Assembly (NCBI RefSeq): GCF_945859705.1
Contig: NC_079136.1
Coordinates: forward strand, 122,478,028 to 122,542,027
DNA from: Episyrphus balteatus
Taxonomy: Eukaryota; Arthropoda; Insecta; Diptera; Syrphidae
Direction: 5' to 3'
Length of the DNA stretch: 64,000 nt
Below are positions 46,501 through 54,597 of this stretch, one piece after another; position 1 is the first letter of the stretch; each line of letters opens with the position of its first letter. Below the pieces are notes generated by a model that did no database searches, was not told the DNA's origin, and saw nothing but the letters and a program-made list of their open reading frames with translations. The position numbers and the translations under genes are program-made.

Positions 46501-49500
46501 GGCACAGTACACATAAAAAGGTAATATATTCCGAACTGACATTGGTCGCCAGATTGTCAAAACATGACACTTTGGCGACCAATGTCAGCTACCGAATTCT
46601 TAATTGTTTAAAATACCGACGAAAAACGCACAAAAACCAATAAACCACGCACACCACTAGTTTTTAAACAATTATTTACCATTTTCCGCGATGAAACACG
46701 AAGAAAATTTGTTATTTTTCAATTTATAATATTTTTAAATGAAATTTTATAAATTAAAACAAAAACAAATTTCCTGTTTACTGCGATTGAAATATAAAAA
46801 TTAAAGGCCGACTTGATAGATTGGTGCCCATTTTTGACAAACAAATTTTGACAACGTTCGGAATATATTACCTTATTATGTGTACTGTGCGCGTAGGCAC
46901 ACTCTAGAAATAATTTTAAAAAGTAGCTAGCCTATATGGCTTTATGTTTTATATAAAACTATGTCCTACAAGAGCAAACTTTTTTCGCTGTAACTCCGAA
47001 AGTTTAGGGAGCAAAATATTCAGAAAAACCACTTACAATGAAAAGAAAACGAGTTGAATGTTTTCAAATAACGATTTTTTTATTTGCATTAACATTTTAT
47101 ATTCCATAATAAGTAAAAACAACTTTTGTTCGCTTCAATGATACCATTTTCGAATTTGATGCGTTCAAACTTCAAAGAACCCATTTTTTGTTTTTTAGAC
47201 CAATTTTATATGTGTTGAAAATTTGAAAACCTCATTTTACATAATAACTCGCTTATTTTTGGTGTTGTTCTTACCATTAGAATCGGTTGTGCCATAAAAT
47301 TATCATTATTATATCATTCGACACCATTTTAATGCCTTTAATTGCAATTTTAGACGATTTCGAGAATTTCTATAATTAATTCCAGCTAAAATAGCGTTCT
47401 AGCCCACAGTGGACCGGTCCAATACTTATTTTTTTGTACCGAGGAATAACGTGGCATGCGCTTAACTTTATGACAAGGATCGCAACTTGCATAAACATAG
47501 AAGCTCTGATCCTGTGGACAGTACGTAATGTTCTAAGATTTGGAGTAGTACAAGCAGTACGATATTCAAATAAAAAAAACATCATCTGATAATTCTCTGC
47601 CACCGGGTACAAAGGGGTTAAGTCGTAAATGATAGTTTGCAAAAACAAAATGCGATTGAAGTTTAGGTAATGTATGAAAATCGATGAATTTTTGAGCATT
47701 GATCCTCTTATTTTTATAGGAAAGAGTCGCTCTAAATTTATGTTTTTAAAACCAAATAAAAGAGAAAAAAGAGATTATTCTTATTTCATCAAAACCCGAA
47801 AATGCAATTTTGTGACTTGACCCCTTTGTACCCGGCGGCAAAGAATTATTGGCTGTTCTGCTATTTTAGTGCTGTTCTGCTATTTCAGGGAAAGGCTCCA
47901 GACCAACATAAAAATGAGCTTGGGAACGTTTTGATTCTACGATTTCAGAATAGGCACGAGGCTCGAAGCTTCTATATCTATGCAAGACTGGGTCCTTGCC
48001 ATAAAGTTAAGAATGTCACGTTATTCCTTGAAATACAAATTTAAGTATTGCACCGGTCTGATAATTCTCCCGGCATGAATTCCATAGGAAACGTCTTTTG
48101 GGGCTTATCCCTTTTTGTACGTTATTTTGTATCAAAAAGTATGAATTCTTTGACTTTTTTAAGGCAATCCTTATCAACATGATAAGCGCAGGTAAATGGG
48201 ACAGAAAAAAAGTTTAAGACATTTAGACAAAAACCAAAAAATTTATTTTTTTATGGCAAGGCTTTTTGATACACACCATTTTTTGTTTTTCCATCTTTGA
48301 TATATGTAAATATAGCATATGGTTTTCTTACTCGCTAACAGCCAACATATAGTAGTTGACAATAGGAAAAAACAGGAATCTCTAAATTAATACCACATAT
48401 TTTTAAAGATAGACCTTATTTATGGTTATAGCAAATGCCAATGTTACAGAAAATTGAAGACGCTTAAATTCAAATAGGAAATCTGACAGAATCATTGGAC
48501 CTTGAGAAATCAACACATCTTCGCCTTTGAATTTTCCACAAAAAATGGTAGCTTCAATTAGCCATTAACTTCTTCAAGACAAGTCTTGTACATTGCAAAG
48601 TTTAGGTTGCTGTATGTTCTGAAGCCATTATTGCACGTTACTAAGCCAAGCATGATTTTTGTAATTTGTCTTTATACTTGGAAATACACTTTGAATCAAT
48701 TCATTTTTTGAATTTACATTGCAGTTAAAATTGCTTTGAAGTGTAACTCGGCCTTCAGAATCAAGTGCCATTATTCCATTAACAATGTCCAATAACTGCT
48801 TAGATTACAATAAATTGGTTAATGTTCATTACAATAAACAAGTTTTTTTTTCGGTTTAAATTTATTTTCAAATAGGTTCTATTTTTTTAAAAGTGCACTC
48901 AGCGAAGCGGGTGGGGTTAGCTAGTTTCTTATAAAATATTGAGACCAAAAAAAGTTATAACGACATGAAAAAATACTCGTGTGTTTTACACGTCACAAAA
49001 AAAATTTCTGCCTACAGTGGGTTAATGGTGCTTTGCCCCATTATGAATGAGTTAGATGAGTTTCGAAAACTAAAAAACATAACAAATAAGTTTAATTCTT
49101 CTAGCAAATGACAGCTCAGGGGAAGATGTTGGGAGTTTTTTTAGTCTTGCCGGATACTAAAATACTAAACAAAAAGTTCGTAGCGAAAGACTTCATCGAC
49201 ACATAGTAAAAATAGGCCTACTAACTATACAATGTTCTATGGCTTATATGAAAGCCTACCTAAGGAAAAGAACTCTGCAATTTCCTTCTCTTATCCTTGG
49301 GGCATACTTCTCATCGAAAACTACTTCAGCTACATAATAAGCTACATCAAAAACTTAAAAAATCAACAAAAACCGTCCCTCTGGATTCCGATTTCGACCA
49401 CTGAAATCACCAGCAAGATATTCAACAGGATAAAAAGTAGCAATAGGAGAATAAAAACTGAACACATTCTAAAACAAGATAAAACGTCATAATCCTGCCA

Positions 49501-50346
49501 ATACGAGTACATCTAAAACGCTTAGAAATTTGACAAAATGCGAAAATCAACGCAATTTTTACATATTTTGTTATATCTTCAATCACATAACTATTTTCTT
49601 ATAAAAATAAGAAAATAACACAACTAACCTTACCGATTCCATTGTAATAAAAAAGAAGTTGCACTAAATTAAGTGTTCAGTTCAGTAAAAAATTTAAAAT
49701 AAACAGAGATCGCTTTCTAATTTTTTATTCGGCTCTTCTGAAATTTGTCCGATTGCGGAAATGCAAATCGAAGCATGATTCGTGGACTTTGAAATTTTAC
49801 TAAAAACCAGCATTAGTGGTGTTTGCTCCAGTGTGCGTCAGCGTGGAATTAAACTATATAATTCGTCTTTCCATAGGTCTCTCCGATCTTCGGACGATTT
49901 ATTTTTGATGAAGTAGTTTAGGGAGGAGGTTAGAAACGTAATATTGAACTAAAACCGGTTTTGACTTAAATAAAAATATTGCAAGTTTTTGAATGAAACA
50001 ATAGCCTGATTTTGTCAATAATTGTGTTAGGTAGTAGCACGGTAAAGAACAACAAACGATTGCTAAAAATAAGTATTGTAATTTTTTCATAAACTTTTTA
50101 ATGTGTGTCTTAAATTGTATCAAATAATACAAAAACTTCTTTGAAAAAAAAAAAATAATGTACTATGTATATTGTGAAGATATTTTACTGATATCATATT
50201 TTCTCTTTGCAGATTGGGAGTTCATTTGGTCGTATGATTTCCTCTGGAAGGTTTCCATTATTACCCTAATTTCATGTCTACCACTTTATATCATTAAATT
50301 CCTGCGAAAGAAATGTTCGCCACCATCTTATTTGAAGCTCTCATAA
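22413..50346 (+). CDS. ATP9: P4-ATPase (phospholipid flippase), ATP9/Neo1 type
   Basis: Two alternative first coding exons (22413-22993; 30744-30841) both end in phase 2 and can join the shared exons 41624-42144, 42214-42356, 42427-42612, 42670-44858, 44926-44999, 50213-50346. All joins have GT/AG and keep phase; predicted lengths are 1275 aa and 1114 aa. P4-ATPases move phospholipids to the cytosolic leaflet; ATP9/Neo1 members act at endosomes and trans-Golgi and need no CDC50 subunit (family knowledge). Seen motifs: A-domain DQLDGETDW, phosphorylation DKTGTLTQNE, nucleotide-binding KGADVVM, hinge MLTGDKLETA and GDGGNDVSM. The C-terminus SPPSYLKLS matches ATP9A closely. The family call is strong; the symbol follows the vertebrate name. 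Confidence 0.92.
23935..24432. repeat. Imperfect fold-back element
   Basis: The arm at about 24004-24047 (AAGGATTAGGTTGGAAATCG, AGAAGTTGTCGGATA) pairs with about 24352-24396. An inner pair joins about 24220-24250 (TAGTATGCAGATCGCGC, TAAAATTTAA) with 24322-24352. The inner motif recurs at 62705-62805, so it marks a dispersed family. No target duplication could be set. Confidence 0.5.
28575..28805. repeat. Dispersed repeat, first copy
   Basis: Shares with 58375-58610, in the same orientation, an ordered set of strings: TTATGAAAGT or AATGAAAGTA, AAGACCGTTAAC against AAAACCGTTTAC, GCATCACCTGAATT, TTCAGCTAT against TTTAGCTAT, and AAACATGAAA against AAACATAAAA. No coding sequence. The family is unknown to me. 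Confidence 0.55.
28837..29184. mobile_element. 348-bp MITE with TAA duplication
   Basis: The ends GTCAGCTATTACATGAAG and the reverse complement match over about 30 bp and include CCTCAAGAGGC. The flanks are TAA at 28834-28836 and TAA at 29185-29187. A CCTCAAGAGG-like motif recurs internally near 29085. Confidence 0.75.
29223..29400. mobile_element. 178-bp MITE with 30-bp inverted ends
   Basis: GACGGTGTTCACATTGGCC, then TCACTCCGCCG, at the left is matched exactly, reversed, at 29371-29400. The flanking triplets are TTA and CTA, an imperfect duplication. The interior is 118 bp and not coding. Confidence 0.7.
30430..30743 (+). promoter_or_regulatory. Likely promoter and 5' UTR of ATP9 exon 1B
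   Basis: An arthropod initiator-like pair (TCAGTC at 30457, TCAGTG at 30461) lies in a pyrimidine-rich stretch; the sequence after it carries CGTCGTCGTTGCTCG near 30520 and no in-frame obstacle before the ATG at 30744. The start site is inferred from motif and position only. Confidence 0.35.
30744..30841 (+). CDS. ATP9: ATP9 alternative first coding exon 1B
   Basis: The exon gives 32 codons plus two bases (AG|GTGAAT). The peptide contains VKENIPLINRPRSRWW. This resembles the vertebrate ATP9A N-terminus, which also has a D-N-I-P-L segment followed by basic residues, so this is probably the older form. ENIPLI also fits the acidic dileucine pattern. It keeps the same phase 2 end as exon 1A. The donor GTGAAT is weaker than that of exon 1A. 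Confidence 0.75.
30842..31963. other. ATP9 intron segment without recognised features
   Basis: A/T-rich sequence with poly(A) and poly(T) runs and an AGAGATAGAAAGAGATAGAG stretch near 31090. No exon or mobile element was recognised. Confidence 0.4.
31964..32179. mobile_element. 216-bp MITE with TAA duplication
   Basis: The ends read TACTACGTTTCCA and TGGAAACATAGTA; the arms share ACCCTAAATCCGAGATTTAG, then CTAAGTAGATTT. Repeats of CCGAGATT/AATCTCG run through the element. The flanks are TAA at 31961-31963 and TAA at 32180-32182. Confidence 0.7.
32218..32917. mobile_element. 700-bp element with TTAA duplication
   Basis: The ends GGGGGGAAAACCCTCTGG and CCAGAGGGTTTTCCCCCC are exact inverse copies and are flanked by TTAA (32214-32217 and 32918-32921). 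The interior contains GCACGGCGC twice in inverted orientation (about 32430 and 32725). A 78-residue minus-strand frame at the left end runs out into the terminal repeat and resembles no protein I know. Confidence 0.75.
32922..33487 (-). pseudogene. Non-LTR retrotransposon relic, 3' end of pol
   Basis: The minus strand reads a typical C-terminal pol end: FKARSDLIKLNGN, LCTVCN, then after a 2-base slip TEENIHHFLGRCPGLREF. C-x2-C with H-x3-4-C is the pattern found near the end of I/R1/Jockey-type reverse transcriptases. About 200 bp of 3' UTR-like sequence follows and ends in TACTACTACTA. The rest of the relic continues at 36766 after a 3.3-kb insertion. Confidence 0.65.
33488..36765. mobile_element. 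3.28-kb fold-back element inserted in the non-LTR relic
   Basis: The ends read CGGCCAATTTCTTCACA and, reversed at the right, CGGCCGATTTCTTCACA, with TAA on both sides (33485-33487, 36766-36768). Both ends carry runs of a degenerate repeat around TAGGACC, AGTACT and TGTGAAGAAAT (left about 33488-33670, right about 36440-36765). The interior, about 33780-35640, holds another repeat family with a (CTGT)n run. No transposase was recognised. Confidence 0.65.
33780..35645 (+). mobile_element. Nested repeats resembling DINE/Helentron-type sequences
   Basis: Two related stretches start with a small hairpin near GGGCAAGT (about 33781 and 34400), share ACATTACGATGATGGAGAA, AAAGTGG, GCTGCAGCCTAAACG and GATTTTCTT; the second has CTGTCTGTCTGTCTG at about 34522-34550. 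AAGAGCAAGTACGTGCG, then CCCCAGTCGTGCA, occurs at about 35348 and 35597. Insect DINE-1 elements carry a similar GTCT microsatellite, so a Helitron link is possible but not shown. Confidence 0.4.
36766..36960 (-). pseudogene. Non-LTR relic, upstream part of pol
   Basis: The minus strand encodes ILLKVNGSKKLESNADAEIR and KPPAKYKKGIRKQYT, then meets the 33488-36765 element. Across the insertion, a frame leading to LDHSRGPIYITDGFELSKIT continues, although not in the same phase, so the relic is decayed. A MITE (36904-37283) cuts it upstream. Confidence 0.45.
36904..37283. mobile_element. 380-bp MITE
   Basis: The left end AGGTAATTAAGCAGATTT, then GGTTTTGCATTTTCAAAGA, matches the reversed right end (37205-37283) with few changes. 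AACAAACAAT and its complement lie further inside both arms. The target duplication is not clear. Confidence 0.6.
37284..38323. other. ATP9 intron segment, no feature recognised
   Basis: Mixed A/T-rich sequence with poly(A/T) runs. A piece near 38040-38140 (AAGCAGCATCTCTGCGCTC and a GC-richer continuation) is unusual in composition but shows no frame. Confidence 0.35.
38324..38382. repeat. Perfect 26-bp-arm hairpin
   Basis: TTGACAGTTTACAAGC plus T8 at the left pairs exactly with A8 plus GCTTGTAAACTGTCAA at the right around a spacer of a few bases. It may be a minimal MITE or an A/T-rich fold-back. Confidence 0.7.
38540..40933. mobile_element. 2.4-kb palindromic element with about 800-bp arms
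   Basis: The left arm, about 38540-39345, and right arm, about 40128-40933, are inverted and almost identical; the ends read GGCCAGTCATTAT and ATAATGACTGGCC. TA stands on each side (38538-38539, 40934-40935). The arms carry an odd G/C-rich patch (GCCGGCCGCAAAGTCG and neighbouring) in an A/T-rich setting. The central 780 bp has no long frame. It lies in the large ATP9 intron. Confidence 0.85.
40934..41623. other. End of the large ATP9 intron
   Basis: A/T-rich sequence; the pyrimidine tract TTGTTTTCTTTCCAG leads into exon 2 at 41624. No other feature. Confidence 0.5.
41624..42144 (+). CDS. ATP9: ATP9 shared exon 2
   Basis: The exon starts by finishing a split codon and reads CWGRAWRKWF, RTVCLGRPTS, NQKYNFLTFLP, FEQFRFFLNLYFLLMALSQF and REAVDDVRRHQRDHEVNSQ. 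This covers the N-terminal tail, the first two membrane helices and the start of the A-domain. It ends DQLDG|, just before the conserved GET. Confidence 0.92.
42214..42356 (+). CDS. ATP9: ATP9 shared exon 3
   Basis: Completes DGETDWKLRLAVPL and carries on the A-domain to IHSFIGTFAM, ending phase 0 at GTAAGT. The intron before it is 69 bp, typical of flies. Confidence 0.92.
42427..42612 (+). CDS. ATP9: ATP9 shared exon 4
   Basis: 62 codons: SSLNVENTLWANTVVAAGTA, YTGCETRSVMN, PRSKVGLLDMEINGLTK. It ends the A-domain and leads into membrane helix 3. Both ends are phase 0. Confidence 0.92.
42670..44858 (+). CDS. ATP9: ATP9 shared exon 5, catalytic core
   Basis: The largest exon, 729 codons plus two bases. 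It holds membrane helices 3-4 with PISLRVNLDM, the phosphorylated Asp in DKTGT (codon at 42925), the N-domain with YQASSPDE and FTSESKRMGI, KGADVVM, MLTGDKLETA, the Mg-binding GDGGNDVSM (44275-44301), and helices 5-9. A Ser/Thr-rich insert with runs near 43190-43260 and 43440-43520 is longer than in vertebrate ATP9A. All key residues are present. Confidence 0.95.
44926..44999 (+). CDS. ATP9: ATP9 shared exon 6
   Basis: A small exon: LMVLAELFSLTLYLLSLAVL HEYF is encoded (one helix), ending phase 1 at GTAAGA. Vertebrate ATP9A has the same layout at this point. Confidence 0.88.
46080..47411. mobile_element. Transib-like non-autonomous element with GACCG duplication
   Basis: The ends read CACTGTGGGCTAGAACGC and, at the right, GCGTTCTAGCCCACAGTG; the inverted repeat runs on for about 38 bp (to TTTAGCTGGAATTAATTA). 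A 5-bp G/C-rich duplication GACCG stands on both sides (46075-46079 and 47412-47416). Transib transposons have CACWRTG-type ends and 5-bp G/C-rich targets (family knowledge). No transposase frame was seen in the 1.3-kb interior, which itself holds the 46502-46890 MITE. Confidence 0.65.
46502..46890. mobile_element. 389-bp MITE nested in the Transib-like element
   Basis: The ends GCACAGTACACATAA, then AAGGTAATATATTCCGAAC, match reversed at the right. GCGTAG lies on both sides (46496-46501, 46891-46896); the repeat could be read as 8 bp with uneven ends. An inner hairpin, GACATTGGTCGCCA with its inverse, lies at about 46536-46587. Confidence 0.65.
48254..48806 (-). pseudogene. Helitron helicase C-terminal relic
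   Basis: Minus-strand fragments in order: KQLLDIVNGIMALDSEGRVT, NELIQSVFPSIKTNYKN, FKGEDVLISQGP, FKRLQFSVTLAFAITINK, CGINLEIPVFSYCQLLYVGC, then after a stop RVRKPYAIFTYIKDGKTKN. This is the end of the Pif1-type helicase of Helitron RepHel proteins, including the T-x-N-K and Q-L-x-Y-V-x-x-S-R-V (here C-stop-R) motifs. Several stops and slips show it is dead. Confidence 0.75.
48895..48926 (+). other. Possible Helitron-type 3' end
   Basis: CAGCGAAGCGGGTGGGGTTAG precedes CTAG followed by T. A CTRR end followed by T after a G/C-rich patch is typical of Helitron 3' termini (family knowledge). No strong hairpin was seen. It lies on the opposite strand to the helicase relic, so it may belong to a different copy. 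Confidence 0.25.
50213..50346 (+). CDS. ATP9: ATP9 last coding exon 7
   Basis: Finishes the split Asp codon and reads WEFIWSYDFLWKVSIITLIS, CLPLYIIKFLRKKCSPPSYL, ending KLS and TAA at 50344-50346. The SPPSY-x-KL end is the hallmark of ATP9A/B C-termini. Confidence 0.93.
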
Positions 50347-51490
50347 ATTTAAAAAACAAAAATTATAATACAAAAAAAAAAAAAAAACAACAAACTGAAT
50401 ATTCTAAATTAAGCTGACATCTCTACCTTCAATTATTTTCCAACAAAAAACAAAAAATAAGACAAAAAAAAAACGGGAATGCATATTGTTATCCTTTTTT
50501 TTATTTTATTTTTACTGTTTTTTTTTTAATTCCCAATTCTAATTTATAACCATTTTATTTTTACGAAAGAAGAGAAAAAAACAAAAAAACGAAAAATAAA
50601 TTTAGCAAATTGTTTTTAATTGTTTTGCAATAATAATTTTTCTTTTTGGAGTATCAGCTTTTTAATTTATTATTTCATTATTTACTACATACTTTTAACT
50701 ATTAAATACCCAAACAAAGTTGTTGCGTGATATTTTCGTTTTATGTTGAAACAATTTATATATATTTTGTTTGTGTATTCAATGATTGTTTTCTTTTTTC
50801 GTTTAGTAAAAATAATTATTATAATAAATTATGTATTAAATGTTTTTAAATTATGTTTACAAAGCACATTTAATGAAACAAAAACAAAAAACTGGGCTTC
50901 TTTTTATTAAAAATTCGATATAAGAAAATCAAAAATAAAATTAGAAGACAAACAAAAAAAAAATTAAAAAGCGTTTCCAAACGACCTATGTTGTTAGTTA
51001 TTTATATAAAACAAAAACAAAACAAAAAATGTGAAAATGAAACAATTATTATTACATAATATATTATATTAAACAAACAAATAAAAAAATAAAAGAAGAT
51101 ACAATTATGAAGATAATTTAGTTTTTAATATTAAAATATAATAATTAAACATTTTCTTATTTGTAAGTTCAAAAATAAAATCTATATATTATATAAAAAA
51201 TAAAATAAAACAAAAATAAACAATAATTTAAAATTTAATTCTGTGGTGTATTTAATAAATGCTCCCAAAATTTAATAAAATTAAAACAAAAGATCTTTAC
51301 AAGCTTTTAATAAGCAAAACATTCTAATTCAAATTCTTATTGGAGAAAAAAATTAAAAAAAAAAAAAATATTTAAAACTAATAAAATAATAATAACACAC
51401 ATACACATAAATATATGTGAAATAAACTATTTTCAATTAAAAAAAATCAAAAAAAAGCATTGTTTTATTATTATGAGTTGTACCCTTATA
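50347..51490 (+). other. ATP9 3' UTR and downstream A/T-rich flank
   Basis: Very A/T-rich sequence with several possible poly(A) signals: AATAAA near 50596, 50826, and 51413. Which is used cannot be told. No other feature is seen before the palindrome at 51491. Confidence 0.5.
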
Positions 51491-53129
51491 GTGGAGTCAA
51501 ATTAGCTTTATACCTCGGAATCCAGGGAAAGTCGATGCATCTGAAAAACGAGTATAGGGCTGCATTATAATAGGGTCAAATAAGAAAGTTAAAAAAAAAA
51601 ATTTCACCGCTCTCGATTACAACAGTTTTTATAGACCGTTTACTGTCATTCCGTATGCAAGCGTCAATCGGAATTGCTGTCTCATTTTAGATTTTGATCA
51701 AACTTTGTAGGGATGTTCTCTAGGACTGTAAGGAAGCAAATCCATGATGATTTAATTTTAAGTTGCGTGGTTTCCCCGCTACCCGCATTCGAACTTTTTC
51801 AGAAGGTCATTTTTATGTTATTATAGCTTTGCGTCTACTAAAGATATCTTTTTGTTTGAAACGCCATGTTAAAGGTTAAGAGTAGTAATTTTTGAATATA
51901 TATTAAAAAATTACGTAATAATTATCCCTGAATTAAAAATAATTTTTGAAAAACTGGTAATTTTGCTGATTTTTCATGGTTTTTGACTGGCTCCAGAACC
52001 TTGGCTATTATATGTAGGAAGCTTATACTTACCAAATATTAAATGTAGATATTTTTCAACAAAATAAATCTAAAATGAACTCGATGGCTGTACTCCTTAT
52101 GCAAAAATTTTAAGTTCAAAGTTTTGAGTTTTTTGAAAAAAATATTTTTTTATACTATGATTTTTTACGATTTGACTAAAGATAGAAACATGAAACTAAC
52201 AGTGTGTTAAGTTGAAACTTTTAACTTTAAGTCCTCTAAATAAAATTGTGTTATTTTCATATCTTGTGTACCGCTTGTTTGAAAATTCGCAAAAATGCTA
52301 AAAAGCCAAAAAAAAACCCTACTTAAGGCTATGATTGCACTATGTTTGACATAAGATAGAAGCATGAAATTAATAGTATATTTAGTTCGTACTCTTAGCT
52401 TAACACACTGTAAGTTTCACATTTCTTCGTTTAGTCAAATCGTAGAAAATGACAGTATAAAAATTAGCTTTTTTAAAATACTCTATACTTTGAACTTAAA
52501 ATTTTTACATAAGGAGTACAGCCATCGAGTTCATTTTAGATTTATTTTGTTGAAAAATATCTATATTTAATATTTGGCAAGTATAAGCTTCCTACATATA
52601 ATAGCCAAGGTTCTGGAGCCAGTCAAAAACCATGAAAAATCAGCAAAATTACCAGTTTTTCAAAAGTTATTTTTAATTCAGGGATAATTATTACGTAATT
52701 TTTTAATATATATTCAAAAATTACTACTCTTAAGCTTTAAAATGGCGTTTCAAACAAAAAGATATCTTTAGTAGACGCAAAGCTATAATAACATAAAAAT
52801 GACATTCTGAAAAAGTTCGAATGCGGGTAGCGGGGAAACCACGCAACTTAAAATTAAATCATCATGGATTTGCTTCCTTACAGTCCTAGAGAACATCCCT
52901 ACAAAGTTTGATCAAAATCTAAAATGAGACAGCAATTCCGATTGACGCTTGCATACGGAATGACAGTTAACGGTCCATAAAAACTGTTGTAATCGAGAGC
53001 GGTGAAATTTTTTTTTTTTAACTTTCTTATTTGACCCTTTTATAATGCAGCCCTATACTCGTTTTTTAGATGCATCGACTTTCCCTGGATTCCGAGATTT
53101 TACAAATTTTATGTCTAATTTGACTCGAC
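51491..53129. mobile_element. 1.6-kb full-length palindromic element
   Basis: The ends read GTGGAGTCAAATTAG and CTAATTTGACTCGAC, with TA on both sides (51489-51490, 53130-53131). After about 15 differing bases the arms match almost throughout: CTCGGAATCCAGGG, AAAGTCGATGCATC and on to near the centre at about 52300, where TTACGATTTGACTAAA still pairs. Arms are about 650-780 bp. No coding sequence. Confidence 0.85.
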
Positions 53130-53235
53130 TATTAATTTAATTTAGATTTTTTTTTAAACTGAAATACCTACAGCCTTTTTAAATTGGTGAAGTGATTTTA
53201 CGAGAGTGAAGAAAAATCTGGGAAGAACTTTCACA

Positions 53236-54350
53236 AACTTTTGGTTTTCAGTTATAAATAGAGCATAAAGAATCCTTTCTTTTGATGTATCACTCAACGC
53301 ATTTGGAGAAATTTGTTTAAAATGCCTATTTTTCAGGCAAGGGTTTAACCTTGATTTTTTCTCGAAAATCTTAAAAAAATAGATTCGTTACTTTTTTCAG
53401 CCCTATTCTGCTATTCGATTCACGTGAATCGAAGAATTCCCTTTCTTAATCATGTCAAAATGGCTTTGAAAAACTTCTAATTTTTGATAGCAAAGTGTTG
53501 TTCTCGTCTGTTTTAGAAATTCTAAAGAAAAAATATTTGTCTAAATTTAATTTTAACCACATTTTAAACGCTTCTTATTTTAGACTTTCACGTGAATCGA
53601 ATAGCAGAATAGGGCTGTTTACTTAAATGGATAGGCCAACTCATTGTGAACTCATATCTTTAAACCAAAACTTTATCCGAGACCTTGATCCGAAAATATC
53701 TGATTTCGGAAAAAAAAACAAAATATATTTCGATAGTATTTCTATTGCAAATTATTCAGCAACCGGACGTCCAATAAACTTTTGGTTTGATGTATCACTC
53801 AACGGATTTGGAGGAATTTGTTTAAAATGCCTATTTTTTAGTTTTTTAGGCAATGGTTAACCTTGATTTTTCTCGAAAATCTTAAAAAAATAGATTCGTT
53901 ACTTTTTTACTTAAATGGATAGGCCTATTCATTGTGAACTCATATTTGTAAACCAAAACTTTATTCGAGACCTTGATCCGAAAATATGTGCTTCCGAATA
54001 TTTCGGAATTTAAGAAAAAAAAAAAAATTGCAAATAATTGCAAATAATTCAGCAACCGGACGTCCAATAAACTTTAAGTTTTCAGTTATGAATAGAGCAT
54101 AAAGAGGCCTTTCTTTTGATGTATCATTCAACGGATTTGGATTTTTTTTAAATCCATATTTTTCAGGCAAGGGGTTAGCCTTGATTTTTTCTCGAAAATC
54201 TTAAAAAAATAGATTCGAAATTTTTTTTAGGTACATAAAAGGAAAGGCCTATTCATTGTGAATTCATATCTGCATATCAAAACTAATTTCGAGATTTTGG
54301 TCCGCAGATATCTGCCTCTCCGGAAGTTCAAAAAATTGCATATTTACCTT
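53236..54350. repeat. 329-bp tandem repeat, about three units
   Basis: GATGTATCA(C/T)TCAACG starts at 53284, 53789 and 54118. Without the 223 bp brought in by the MITE at 53398 the first step is 282 bp; the second unit lacks a 47-bp piece (TTCAGTTATGAATAGAGCAT region), which explains the difference from 329. Other shared parts: TTTCTCGAAAATCTTAAAAA, GGATAGGCC and GAGACCTTGATCCG. Confidence 0.8.
53398..53617. mobile_element. 220-bp MITE in the tandem repeat
   Basis: The ends CAGCCCTATTCTGCTATTCG and its inverse, continuing to ATTCACGTGAA, agree over about 31 bp. The neighbouring repeat unit shows the empty site (GTTAC, six T, ACTTAAATGG), so the duplication is TTT. No coding sequence. Confidence 0.8.
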
Positions 54351-54597
54351 TAAGTAGGTACGTAAAGTTTTCCAAGTTAATAATATATTTAACATTAAAA
54401 AGCAGTTTTTTTTTTAAATAAGGTTTTTCAAAATGAAAACAAATTTATTTGTTAACCAATATTTTTCTTTGTTCCTATAAAGACAAAGCAATTAAACGCT
54501 TTATTTTTTCACACTCCTAATAATAAAAATTTAATATATACAAAATTAAATTGCTAAACTGAACTGAATGTAATAAAAATAGTAATTTTTGTAGAAT
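54351..54597. other. 3' flank of the ZAD gene
   Basis: A/T-rich sequence. On the minus strand an AATAAA is found near 54504, about 95 bases after the stop codon, and is a likely poly(A) signal. Confidence 0.45.

Larger units (their letters stand above)
45985..48065. repeat. Diverged repeat family in three copies around the Transib-like element
   Basis: Copies at about 45985-46079 (+), 47417-47530 (+) and 47935-48065 (reversed) share GGAATAACGTG, CTTAACTTTATGGCAAGG, GCATAGATATAGAAGC and CAGACCGGTxCAATAC. The second and third face each other and pair around about 47730, also sharing CCGGGTACAAAGGGGT near 47614 and its inverse near 47809. The copies differ by many changes. Confidence 0.5.
45452..49021. 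mobile_element. TTAA-flanked element with CCC ends hosting nested repeats
   Basis: The left end CCCTCTGTCGGC and the reversed right end CCCACTGTAGGC are flanked by TTAA (45448-45451, 49022-49025). The next bases (GACGAAAATTTTTTAATT and its rough inverse) are also related. piggyBac-type elements have CCC ends and TTAA targets (family knowledge). Only short ends match and much of the inside belongs to other repeats, so the span is a proposal. Confidence 0.4.
45000..50212. other. ATP9 intron 6, 5.2 kb, filled by nested elements
   Basis: It contains the TTAA-flanked nest 45452-49021. The remaining 49022-50212 is A/T-rich; an 86-codon plus-strand frame at 49232-49492 shows no family likeness and is treated as chance. 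Confidence 0.6.

Noticed and set aside
49232..49492. 86-codon plus-strand frame in ATP9 intron 6
   Set aside because: No recognisable family, no splice context that would join the ATP9 frame, and the base composition of the intron.
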